NCBI RefSeq assembly: GCF_042677045.1
Contig: NZ_JBHTIH010000002.1
Span: forward strand, 682,001-746,000
Direction of reading: 5' to 3'
DNA length: 64,000 nucleotides
Source: Lysobacter_K koreensis
Lineage (GTDB): Bacteria; Pseudomonadota; Gammaproteobacteria; Xanthomonadales; Xanthomonadaceae
Positions 1-7,317 of the stretch are shown here, one piece after another. The notes under the pieces were generated by a model. The model did not search any database. It saw only the letters and a list, made by a program, of their open reading frames with translations, and had not been told where the DNA came from. Position numbers and translations under genes: made by a program. Positions within the stretch are counted from its first letter, which is position 1; every line of letters starts with the position of its first letter.

Positions 1-1
1 C

Positions 2-1165
2 GCCACCGACATTGGCCGGCGCATGCGCTTCGGCGACTGGGTACACGAATTCCGCAAGACGCTGCTGGCCGAACTCGACTACCGGGTCGAGGCGGAAAAC
101 CTCGAGCGCTTTGCCAACCATTTCGACGAGTACCCCGAGCTGCTGGTGCCGGCGCCGGTGTGGGACCTCACGCGCACCCGGGTGCTGACCATGGACCTGG
201 TCGCCGGCACCAAGGTCACCGACCTGGGCGGGCTGCGCCGCACCGAGCAACCGCTGGGCCACCTGGCCACGGCGCTGATGCGCGGCTACCTGGACCAGAC
301 GTTCGTGCACGGCGAGATCCACGCCGATCCGCACCCGGGCAACCTGCTGGTCACCCACGACGGCCGGCTGGCGGTGTTCGACCTGGGGATGATCGCGCAC
401 GTGCCGCCCAAGCGCCGCGACCGCCTGCTCAAGCTGCTGTTCGCCGCGGTCGATGGCCGCGGCGAGGAGGTCGCCAACGAGGCGATCGCGATCAGCACGC
501 GGCTGGAGGACTACGACGAGGAACGCTACGTGCGCGAGGTCGGCCAGCTGGTGTCGCGCTACGCCGCGCACGCCGGCTCGCAGTCGCTGTCGGAAGGCCG
601 GCTGGTGCTCGACCTCACCCGGCTGGGCACCGCTTGCGGCCTGCGCACGCCGCCGGAACTGAGCCTGCTGGGCAAGACCCTGCTCAACCTGGAGAGCGTG
701 TGCAAGGCGCTGGACCCGGAACTGGACGTCAAGCGCGTGGTCGAGGATCACCTCGAGCACGTAATGCGCGCGCGCCTGAAGAAGGCGTTGTCGCCGGCCG
801 GCCTGGCCGGCGAGATCATCGAGCTGCAGGGGCTGGCACGCGAGGCACCGCGCAAGCTCGCCGACCTGCTGTCGTTGCTGGCCGACAACAAGCTGCAGGT
901 GCGCATCACCGGCATCGAGGAATCGCGGCTGATGGAGAACCTGCAGAAGATCGCCAACCGCATCAGCACCGGGGTGATCGTCGCCGCGCTGATCATGGCG
1001 TCGGCGTTGCTGATGCGGGTCGAGGCCGGCGCGCGCCTGTTCGGCTACCCGGCCCTGGCGATCGTGATGTTCCTGATCGCGACCGGGCTGGGGCTGACCA
1101 TCGTCGTGAGCGCGATGCTGCGCGACCGCCGGGCCAAGCCGCGCGAGGAAATCGCGCCGCGGTAA
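2..1165 (+). CDS. ABC1/UbiB-family atypical kinase, C-terminal part (5' end outside window)
   Basis: The reading frame is open from base 2, so this is the C-terminal ~387 residues of a protein that starts upstream. The ABC1/UbiB kinase core is visible: the catalytic loop HADPHPGN, then VFDLGM as the DFG-like metal site. The last ~60 residues form two hydrophobic segments typical of the membrane anchor of UbiB proteins. UbiB relatives support ubiquinone synthesis, probably by ATP-dependent handling of lipid intermediates at the inner membrane. Family members are about 500-560 residues, so roughly a quarter to a third is missing. No other ubi gene lies in the window, so assignment to ubiB itself rather than another ABC1 paralogue stays open. 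Confidence 0.85.
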   Translation, partial: ATDIGRRMRFGDWVHEFRKTLLAELDYRVEAENLERFANHFDEYPELLVPAPVWDLTRTRVLTMDLVAGTKVTDLGGLRRTEQPLGHLATALMRGYLDQTFVHGEIHADPHPGNLLVTHDGRLAVFDLGMIAHVPPKRRDRLLKLLFAAVDGRGEEVANEAIAISTRLEDYDEERYVREVGQLVSRYAAHAGSQSLSEGRLVLDLTRLGTACGLRTPPELSLLGKTLLNLESVCKALDPELDVKRVVEDHLEHVMRARLKKALSPAGLAGEIIELQGLAREAPRKLADLLSLLADNKLQVRITGIEESRLMENLQKIANRISTGVIVAALIMASALLMRVEAGARLFGYPALAIVMFLIATGLGLTIVVSAMLRDRRAKPREEIAPR

Positions 1166-1240
1166 AGGCGAACGCGGCAGTGACCCAGCCGCGACCACCG
1201 CGCCCCGAACCCGCCGCACAACCGGAACGAGCTGCCTGCA

Positions 1241-2269
1241 ATGAACCGAACCCAAGAAGGCACCGACGACCGAGGCGAGGCCAGCGCCTCGGCACCCGAA
1301 GACTGCATCCACGTGATCCTGTACGACGCCGATGGCGCCGATCGCGACCTGGGGTTGGATTCGCTCGATGCCAGCGGGCTGCAGGACCAGCAGTTGCTGT
1401 GGATCGACGTGGCCTGCAACGACGCCGCCCTGCTGGACGAAATCGCTCGCAAGCTTGGGCTGCCGGCCGCGGCGATCGCCGCGCTGCAGCGGCTGGACAG
1501 CACGCCGCGACTGGAGAACCACGGCGAGTGCTTCGTGCTGCAGGCGGTCGCGGTGGAGCACCAGGGCGCGCTCAGGTTCACCGGCACGGTGCTGGGCATC
1601 GCCGCCGGCCCCAACTTCGTGCTCAGCGTGCACCACCGGCCAATCGCGTTCATCGAGCAACTGCGCGAACGCGAGCGTGGCGACAGCGAGTTGGGCGCGC
1701 TGGGTGCGGAGAGCTTCACCGCCTCGCTGCTCGACTGGCAGCTGTCGACCTACTTCGAGGCGGTGTCGGATTTCGAGGCCGCGGTCGAGCGGCTGGAAGT
1801 CGAGATCCTGTCGCACAAGCCGCGCGAGTGCCTGGAGGACCTGCGCGAGCTGCGCCGGGGCGCCTCGCGCCTGCGGCGGATGTTGGCGCCGCACCGGGTG
1901 TTGTTCGCCGGCCTGGCGCGGCCCGATTTCCGCCCGCGCAGTTCGGGCGAGGTCGATGCGCATTTCCGCCGCCTCGACACCCACTACGAACGCGCGATGG
2001 ACCGGGTCGAGAACACCCGCGAGCTGATGGTCGGCAGCTTCGAGCTGTTCAGCAGCCAGACCGCGCTGCGCACCAACGCTGCGATGCGCGTGCTCACCTT
2101 CGCGACCGTGCTGATCGGCATCCTGGCGGTGTTGGCCGGGGTGCTGGGCATGAACTTCGACGCGGCGTTCTTCGATGCCGGCGAGGCCGGATTCTGGTGG
2201 ACGCTGGGCGGCATGGCGGCGGTCGTGGTGGTGGCGGTAGTGCTGGCGCGCTGGCGCCGCTGGTTGTAA
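1241..2269 (+). CDS. CorA-family divalent cation transporter
   Basis: A 342-residue protein with the CorA/ZntB plan: a soluble cytoplasmic N-terminal domain (~1-230), a long helical stalk, then two C-terminal transmembrane helices. The first helix ends in the selectivity signature GMNF near residue 300, and the second is followed by the basic C-terminal tail RWRRWL. CorA proteins form pentameric channels for Mg2+, Co2+ or Zn2+ in the inner membrane. The loop after GMN is acidic and does not settle CorA versus ZntB. The ATG at 1241 lies 75 bp after the UbiB stop with only a weak Shine-Dalgarno sequence. Confidence 0.88.
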   Translation: MNRTQEGTDDRGEASASAPEDCIHVILYDADGADRDLGLDSLDASGLQDQQLLWIDVACNDAALLDEIARKLGLPAAAIAALQRLDSTPRLENHGECFVLQAVAVEHQGALRFTGTVLGIAAGPNFVLSVHHRPIAFIEQLRERERGDSELGALGAESFTASLLDWQLSTYFEAVSDFEAAVERLEVEILSHKPRECLEDLRELRRGASRLRRMLAPHRVLFAGLARPDFRPRSSGEVDAHFRRLDTHYERAMDRVENTRELMVGSFELFSSQTALRTNAAMRVLTFATVLIGILAVLAGVLGMNFDAAFFDAGEAGFWWTLGGMAAVVVVAVVLARWRRWL

Positions 2270-2447
2270 CGCCGCGGGTTTCTGACAAATCGTCGATGAA
2301 CGGACGGCGCGCGCCTTCACGCCGCGGCGCGGAGTGCTTTTGCAACATCGCGCGCATCCAATCCCACCACGGTGCTGCAGGAATGAGACCGGCGATGACC
2401 CACTCGATAGCCAATTCGACCGTCAAACCGAGCACGGGTGGCCGCGC

Positions 2448-3116
2448 ATGAAGTCCGTGCTGCTGGTGCTGATCGGGCTGCTGGTCGGCGCGAACGCGGT
2501 GTATTTCTGGATGTCGCGGCGCGGCGCGGTGCCGGTCTCCACACCGCCGGGGGTCACGAGCGCGGACACGCGGCCGACGCCCACGGTCGCCACGGTCGTG
2601 CCACCTGCGGCCATGCCGCACGCGCAGGCGCTACCGCCAACACCTTCGGCACCGTCGGCGTTGCCGGCCACGACGCAACCGACCTCAACGCCCACCGGCC
2701 TGCTGCTGCCGGTCCAAGGCATCAAGGCGGCGCAGCTGTCCGACACCTTCAACGACCTGCGCGGCGGCACCCGCATCCATGAGGCGCTCGACATCATGGC
2801 GCCGACCGGCACGCCGGTGCTCGCCACCGCGGACGGCCCCCTGGTCAAGCTGTTCACCAGCGTCCCCGGCGGGCTGACCGCGTACCAGTTCGACCCGACC
2901 TCGACCTACGCCTACTACTACGCCCACCTGGACCGCTACGCACCCGGCATCGCCGAAGGCCAGGTGCTCAAGCGCGGCCAGCTGATCGGCTACGTCGGCA
3001 GCACCGGCAACGCCGACCCGGCCTCCCCGCACCTGCACTTCGCCGTGTTCCTGCTGGGACCGGAGAAGCAGTGGTGGAAGGGCACGCCGATCAATCCGTA
3101 TCCGCTGTTGCGGTGA
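2448..3116 (+). CDS. Membrane-anchored M23-family metallopeptidase
   Basis: 222 residues beginning with a hydrophobic segment (MKSVLLVLIGLLVGANAVYF) that works as an uncleaved anchor or signal peptide. A Pro/Thr/Ala-rich linker (~25-85) follows, then a compact M23/LytM domain. The zinc ligands are all visible: His and Asp in RIHEALD and the paired histidines in SPHLHFAVF near the C-terminus. Such domains cut peptidoglycan cross-bridges in the periplasm. With ligands intact it is probably an active endopeptidase rather than an EnvC/NlpD-type activator. The frame extends upstream, but 2448 is chosen because it starts exactly at the signal/anchor. Confidence 0.85.
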   Translation: MKSVLLVLIGLLVGANAVYFWMSRRGAVPVSTPPGVTSADTRPTPTVATVVPPAAMPHAQALPPTPSAPSALPATTQPTSTPTGLLLPVQGIKAAQLSDTFNDLRGGTRIHEALDIMAPTGTPVLATADGPLVKLFTSVPGGLTAYQFDPTSTYAYYYAHLDRYAPGIAEGQVLKRGQLIGYVGSTGNADPASPHLHFAVFLLGPEKQWWKGTPINPYPLLR

Positions 3117-3175
3117 GCGAGCGATGGGCGGTGTCGACGGAAGCGGTGTTCTCGCCCGCATTTCCGAGAACCACC

Positions 3176-3209
3176 GCTCGTCATTCCTGCGAAGGCGGGA
3201 ATGACGAGC
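3176..3209. repeat. Extragenic palindrome, CATTCC...GGAATG type
   Basis: Arms GCTCGTCATTCC and GGAATGACGAGC flank a CTGCGAAGGCGG-like core, giving a near-perfect hairpin. An A-run follows on the plus strand, so it does not form a plus-strand terminator. The same palindrome core recurs at 40843-40941. It lies in the 253-bp gap between the M23 peptidase and fpr; nothing else was recognised in that gap except a candidate -10 near 3335. Confidence 0.7.
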
Positions 3210-3334
3210 AAAAAAAACCGCCTTCGGGGAAAGACGAACGAAGAGAGCGACAACACTTCCGCCTTTCGCTGGATTGCCCACCGCGGACATGCCGAGCGCA
3301 AACCGCGCATCCACGACCCGGCCGGGCCGTCGGC

Positions 3335-3340
3335 TAAAAT
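3335..3340 (+). promoter_or_regulatory. Candidate -10 element (TAAAAT) for fpr
   Basis: TAAAAT 30 bp before the fpr start in an otherwise GC-rich stretch. No good -35 hexamer is seen 17 bp upstream, so this rests on the -10 alone. Confidence 0.35.
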
Positions 3341-3369
3341 ACGCGCCCCCACGCCGCACCCCTGAGCGC

Positions 3370-4179
3370 ATGTCCTCTGCCTTCGGCACCGAAACCGTGC
3401 TGGACGTCCGTCACTGGACGGACGACTACTTCAGCTTCACCACCACCCGCGATGACGGCTTCCGCTTCGAGAACGGCCAGTTCGTGATGATCGGGCTGGA
3501 GGTCGAGCAGGCCGACGGCACGCGCCAGCCGCTGCTGCGCGCGTACTCGATCGCCAGCGCGAACTGGGAGGAGCAGCTCGAGTTCTTCAGCATCAAGGTG
3601 CCCGATGGCCCGCTGACCTCGCGCCTGCGCGACATCCGCCCCGGCGACCGCGTGCTGATCGGCCGCAAGCCGACCGGCACGCTGCTGATCCACGACCTGC
3701 ACCCGGGACGCAATCTCTATCTGCTCGGTACCGGCACCGGCTTCGCACCGTGGCTGTCGATCATCAAGGACCCGGCGACCTACGAGCGCTTCGAGCGCGT
3801 GGTCGTCTGCCACGGGGTGCGCCATGCGGCCGACCTGGCGTATCGCGACTACCTCGAGCACGAACTGCCGCGCCACGAGTTCCTGGGCGAAACCGTCGCC
3901 GCGCAACTGCACTACTACCCGACCGTGACCCGCGAGCCGTTCGCGCACCGCGGCCACGACCACCGCGGCCGCATGACCGACCTGATGGCGACCGGGCAGA
4001 TGATGGCGCAGCTGGGCCTCGAGCCGCTCGACGCCGCGCACGACCGCGCGATGATCTGCGGCAGCCCGCAGATGCTCGCCGACTTCCGCGCCCTGCTCGA
4101 CGGCCGCGGTTTCAGCGCCGCCCCGCGCATCGGCGTGCCAGGGCAGTACGTGTACGAGCGTGCGTTCGTCGAGAAGTAG
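3370..4179 (+). CDS. fpr: Ferredoxin/flavodoxin-NADP+ reductase
   Basis: 269 residues with the FNR fold: an N-terminal FAD-binding barrel containing RAYSIAS (FAD signature RxYSxxS) around residue 60, then an NADP-binding domain with GTGTGFAPW near 120 and CGSPQM near 220. The C-terminus ends in the VEK motif typical of bacterial subclass Fpr. The enzyme moves electrons between NADPH and ferredoxin or flavodoxin and supports Fe-S cluster repair and oxidative stress defence. The frame runs 32 codons further upstream, but that part is low-complexity and the Fpr-like N-terminus begins at 3370. It appears to be a single-gene unit ended by palindromic repeats. Confidence 0.93.
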   Translation: MSSAFGTETVLDVRHWTDDYFSFTTTRDDGFRFENGQFVMIGLEVEQADGTRQPLLRAYSIASANWEEQLEFFSIKVPDGPLTSRLRDIRPGDRVLIGRKPTGTLLIHDLHPGRNLYLLGTGTGFAPWLSIIKDPATYERFERVVVCHGVRHAADLAYRDYLEHELPRHEFLGETVAAQLHYYPTVTREPFAHRGHDHRGRMTDLMATGQMMAQLGLEPLDAAHDRAMICGSPQMLADFRALLDGRGFSAAPRIGVPGQYVYERAFVEK

Positions 4180-4198
4180 AAGCTCCCGCCTCATAGAG

Positions 4199-4332
4199 CA
4201 AAAGCAAATCCCCCCTGCTCCCCCCTTTTTCAAAGGGGGGAACGCCCGTGCCCCGGTTTTCAACGGGGGATGCCGGCCCCGGGATTGCTCCCCTCTTTGG
4301 AAAAGAGGGGTTGGGGGAGATTCGCTCCTGCT
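4199..4332. repeat. Inverted pair of CCCCTCTTT/AAAGAGGGG palindromes
   Basis: Fills most of the 321-bp gap between fpr and lexA. A hairpin of CCCCCCTTT/AAAGGGGGG (about 4221-4241) is followed by a second, CCCCTCTTT/AAAGAGGGG (about 4291-4311) with the trailer TTGGGGGAGATTCGC. The trailer also occurs reversed at the left edge (GCAAATCCCCCC), so two units face each other. The family recurs at 16375-16735 and 63355-63470. One or both hairpins may end fpr transcription. Confidence 0.75.
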
Positions 4333-4484
4333 CCGTCTGCTCTGAGCCCGGAACGAACCTTCCCGGCCCGGCCGCACCTCGGCGGCAGCGGCTCCGACGC
4401 CCGTTTGACGGCCTTCCCGTCGCAGCCTTTGCGACCGGCGGCAGGCCCAATGGCCCTGCCCGGGGTGCCGTGCGACCCGACAGG

Positions 4485-4496
4485 TACTAATATAAG
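4485..4496 (+). promoter_or_regulatory. AT-rich promoter/operator candidate before lexA
   Basis: TACTAATATAAG stands out in GC-rich DNA and ends 4 bp before the lexA ATG. It could hold the -10 and overlap a LexA box. Its position implies a very short or leaderless lexA transcript. I cannot match it with certainty to a published xanthomonad LexA consensus. Confidence 0.4.
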
Positions 4497-4500
4497 CACC

Positions 4501-5133
4501 ATGCCCGCCGACCTCACTGACCGCCAACTGGCCATCCTCGACTTCGTCCGCAGCCGGATCGAGACCGACGGCCTGCCGCCCACCTGGGCCGAGATCGCGC
4601 GCGCGTTCGGCTTCCGCCAGACCCGCGCGGCGCAGAAGCACCTGCAGGCGCTCGAGGCCAAGGGTTACCTCACGCTGCTGCCGGGCAAGGCGCGCGGGAT
4701 CCGCCTGGCCGGGTCGACGTCGCGCCGCGATGCGCGCGGCCGCGAGGCGTCGCTGGCGCTGCCGGTGCTCGGCCGGGTCGCCGCCGGTCCGCCGATCGGC
4801 GCTGACCCGGACGGCATCGAACGCCACCTGCAACTCGACCGCTCGCTGTTCTCGCTGACCCCGGACTACCTGCTGCGCGTGCGCGGCGATTCGATGCGCG
4901 ACGACGGCATCCTCGACGGCGACCTGGTCGCAGTGCAGCGCGCCTCGCAGGCGCGCGACGGCCAGGTGGTGGTCGCGCGCATCGATGACGAGATCACGAT
5001 CAAGCGGCTCCGGCTCGACGGCGAACGCATCGCGCTGCTGCCGCGCAACCCCGACTACGCGCCGATCGAGATCCAGCCCGGCCAGGACTTCGCGATCGAG
5101 GGCCTGTACTGCGGCCTGGTCCGCGAGGGCTGA
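4501..5133 (+). CDS. lexA: LexA repressor of the imuABC cassette
   Basis: 210 residues. The N-terminal winged helix (~1-70) has the LexA recognition helix in the context TWAEIARAFGFRQ. The C-terminal S24 domain carries the Ala95-Gly96 cleavage site (VAAGPP), nucleophile Ser131 (GDSM) and general base Lys168 (ITIKR). It represses SOS genes and cleaves itself when RecA filaments form. It lies 3 bp before imuA, the arrangement known for the second LexA (LexA2 type) of xanthomonads and pseudomonads, and probably represses its own operon. recA is not in the window, so a second lexA beside recA elsewhere is likely. The frame continues upstream through repeats; 4501 is the true LexA N-terminus. Confidence 0.95.
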   Translation: MPADLTDRQLAILDFVRSRIETDGLPPTWAEIARAFGFRQTRAAQKHLQALEAKGYLTLLPGKARGIRLAGSTSRRDARGREASLALPVLGRVAAGPPIGADPDGIERHLQLDRSLFSLTPDYLLRVRGDSMRDDGILDGDLVAVQRASQARDGQVVVARIDDEITIKRLRLDGERIALLPRNPDYAPIEIQPGQDFAIEGLYCGLVREG

Positions 5134-5136
5134 GCG

Positions 5137-5847
5137 GTGGGCCAGGTTGTCGCGCTCGATGCGTTGTGCGCCGATGGCCGGGTCTGGCGCGGCCAGCCGG
5201 TGGCCCGACCGGCCTCGGCACAGCCCAGCGGCCATGCCGCGCTCGACGCGGCGCTGCCCAGCGGCGGCTGGCCGGAGGCGGCGCTGACCGAACTGCTGCT
5301 GGCGGCCGACGGCATCGGCGAGTTGCGCCTGCTACTGCCGACGCTCGCGCGGCTGACCCGGGCGCGGCAGGAAATCGTGTTGGTCGCCCCGCCCTACCTG
5401 CCCTACCCCGCGGGCTGGCAGCAGGCCGGGGTCGATTTCAGCCGCGTGCACCTGGTCGATGCCGCGCCGCGCGACGCGCTGTGGGCGACCGAGCAATGCC
5501 TGCGCGGCGGTTGCGTGGCGGCGGTGCTCAACTGGCCGCGCCAGGCCGACGACCGCGCCTTGCGCCGACTGCAGGTCGCGGCCGAAACCGGGCAGACGCT
5601 CGGCTTCGCCTTCCGCGACCTGCGCGAGGCCCGCAACCCCTCGCCGGCGGCGTTGCGGATCGCGGTCGATGCGGCGCCATCGCAACTGCGCGTGCTCAAG
5701 TGCCGCGGCGGGCTGGCGCCGGTGCGGCCGATCCCGTTTGAACCTGTCCCGTTCGAACCTGCCCCGTTTGAACACGTGCCTGCGGCTTCGGTTGTGCCTG
5801 CGTCGTTTGCGCGTGCCACCGCGCCGCCGGCCACCGCCCTGCAGTGA
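5137..5847 (+). CDS. imuA: ImuA, RecA-like mutasome accessory protein
   Basis: 236 residues from a GTG start 3 bp after the lexA stop, so translation is probably coupled. It matches the proteobacterial ImuA (SulA-related, RecA-fold) pattern: HAALDAALPSGGWPEAALTEL near the start, a core strand EIVLVAPPYLPY and LRGGCVAAVLNW. ImuA works with ImuB and DnaE2 in SOS-induced translesion synthesis. The Walker A region is not a canonical GxxxxGKT, so ATP binding is uncertain. The C-terminal ~45 residues are low-complexity with a PFEP-type tandem repeat (about 5733-5774) and look disordered. Position between lexA and imuB makes the assignment firm. Confidence 0.9.
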   Translation: MGQVVALDALCADGRVWRGQPVARPASAQPSGHAALDAALPSGGWPEAALTELLLAADGIGELRLLLPTLARLTRARQEIVLVAPPYLPYPAGWQQAGVDFSRVHLVDAAPRDALWATEQCLRGGCVAAVLNWPRQADDRALRRLQVAAETGQTLGFAFRDLREARNPSPAALRIAVDAAPSQLRVLKCRGGLAPVRPIPFEPVPFEPAPFEHVPAASVVPASFARATAPPATALQ

Positions 5848-5868
5848 TGCAGGCAGCGGAGAACCACC

Positions 5869-7317
5869 ATGCTCTGGGCCTGCATCGCGCTACCGCAACT
5901 CGCGCTCGACGGCGTCCTGCGCCGCCATCCCCAGCCTGAGCAGCCGCTGGCGCTGGTCACCGGGCCGGCGAACAAGCGCGTGCTGGCTGCGGTCAATCCC
6001 GCTGCTGCGCGCGCCGGCCTGCATGCGGGCCAGCCGCTGGCGGCGGCGCACGCCCTGCTCGCGCAGTTCGCCACCGCCGAATACGACGAGGCCGAGGTCG
6101 CGCGCTGGCACCAGTTCCTCGCCGCGTGGGCGTACCGCTACAGCTCGCAGGTGGCGATCACTTTCCGCGATGCCGTGGTGCTGGAGATCGGCGCCAGCCT
6201 CACCCTGTTCGGGCCGTGGCCGCGCTTCGAACGCGCGCTGCGCGAGGACCTGCGGGAATTGGGTTTCGCCCACCGCATCGCGGTCGCGCCGAACGCGCGC
6301 GCGGCCTGGGTACTCGCGGGCCCGCACGACGGCCTGGCGCTGACCAATCCGGCGGCGCTGGGCAACGCGCTGGCGCGGATCCCGGTCGCGCAGGCGCGGC
6401 TGGAACGCAAGACCGCGCACGCGCTGCACGCGATGGGCCTGCGCCGGCTCGGGCAGTTGTTCGCCGCGCCGCGCGCGTCGCTGGCGCAGCGCTTCGGCAC
6501 CGGCCTGCTCGAGCACCTCGACCGCCTGCGCGGCACGGCCCCGGATCCGTTCGCGCACTACCTGCCGCCCGACCGCTTCGACCTGCGCATCGAGCTGGGT
6601 TACGAGGTCGAAAGTTCGCAGGCGCTGCTGTTCCCGCTGCGCCGCCTGCTCGGCGACCTGGGCGCGTACCTGGCCGGCCGCGACGGCGGCGTGCAGCGTT
6701 TCGTGATCCATCTCGAACACGAGCGCCATGCCGATACCGAAGTCGTGGTCGGCCTGCTCGCCGCCGAACGCAACCCGGCGTTGCTGTTCGAGCTGGCGCG
6801 CAGCCGGCTGGAACAGGCGCGCACGCCGGCCGCGACCCGCGCGATGCGGCTGGTGGCCGAGCAGCTGCCGCCGTTCGTGCCGGCCGAACGCGAGCTGTTC
6901 GACCCGCGCCCCGCGCAATCGGTGCCGTGGGACAGCCTGCGCGAACGCCTGCGTGCGCGCCTGGGCGACGACGCGGTGTATGCGCTGGCCACGGCCGACG
7001 ACCACCGTCCGGAAAAGGCCTGGCGGCGCGTGCCGATGGCGCTGCCGGCCAAGCCCGCGCACGCCAACGATGCGGTCGAAGCCGCGCCGCGCCCGACCTG
7101 GCTGCTGCCGCGGCCGCTGCCGCTGCGCGATGGCGCGGCGCGCCTGCTCGCCGGCCCCGAGCGCGTCGAAAGCGGCTGGTGGGACGGCTTCGATGTGCGC
7201 CGCGACTACTACCTGGTCGAAACCCGCCAGGGCCAGCGCGCGTGGGCGTTCTGCCCGGCCGGCGAGCACGGCGCCCACGTGGCGCAGTCGCTGATGCTGC
7301 ATGGGTGGTTTGCGTGA
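5869..7317 (+). CDS. imuB: ImuB, catalytically degenerate Y-family polymerase-like protein
   Basis: 482 residues with Y-family polymerase layout (palm/fingers to ~180, helix-hairpin-helix thumb ~175-220, little-finger-like part after). The acidic residues required for catalysis in true Y polymerases are not seen. The first motif reads WACIALPQL where an active enzyme has an Asp pair, and the second reads LEIGAS in place of the S-x-D-E pattern. This is the established ImuB hallmark: it is a hub binding the beta clamp, ImuA and DnaE2 rather than a polymerase. The C-terminus ends SLMLHGWFA as in other ImuB proteins. The ATG follows imuA by 21 bp and the stop overlaps the dnaE2 start. Confidence 0.93.
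   Translation: MLWACIALPQLALDGVLRRHPQPEQPLALVTGPANKRVLAAVNPAAARAGLHAGQPLAAAHALLAQFATAEYDEAEVARWHQFLAAWAYRYSSQVAITFRDAVVLEIGASLTLFGPWPRFERALREDLRELGFAHRIAVAPNARAAWVLAGPHDGLALTNPAALGNALARIPVAQARLERKTAHALHAMGLRRLGQLFAAPRASLAQRFGTGLLEHLDRLRGTAPDPFAHYLPPDRFDLRIELGYEVESSQALLFPLRRLLGDLGAYLAGRDGGVQRFVIHLEHERHADTEVVVGLLAAERNPALLFELARSRLEQARTPAATRAMRLVAEQLPPFVPAERELFDPRPAQSVPWDSLRERLRARLGDDAVYALATADDHRPEKAWRRVPMALPAKPAHANDAVEAAPRPTWLLPRPLPLRDGAARLLAGPERVESGWWDGFDVRRDYYLVETRQGQRAWAFCPAGEHGAHVAQSLMLHGWFA

Noticed and set aside
2317..2544. Short minus-strand frame before the M23 gene
   Set aside because: It overlaps the M23 anchor region antisense, has no Shine-Dalgarno and no recognisable sequence.
3334..5235. 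633-codon open frame on the minus strand across fpr and lexA
   Set aside because: It is antisense to two well-recognised genes, full of Arg/Ala/Gly from GC-rich complement codons, and crosses the palindromic repeats. High GC leaves long spurious frames.
6126..7313. Upstream extension of the dnaE2 frame through imuB
   Set aside because: The region encodes ImuB in another frame; the DnaE2 PHP domain begins only after 7314.
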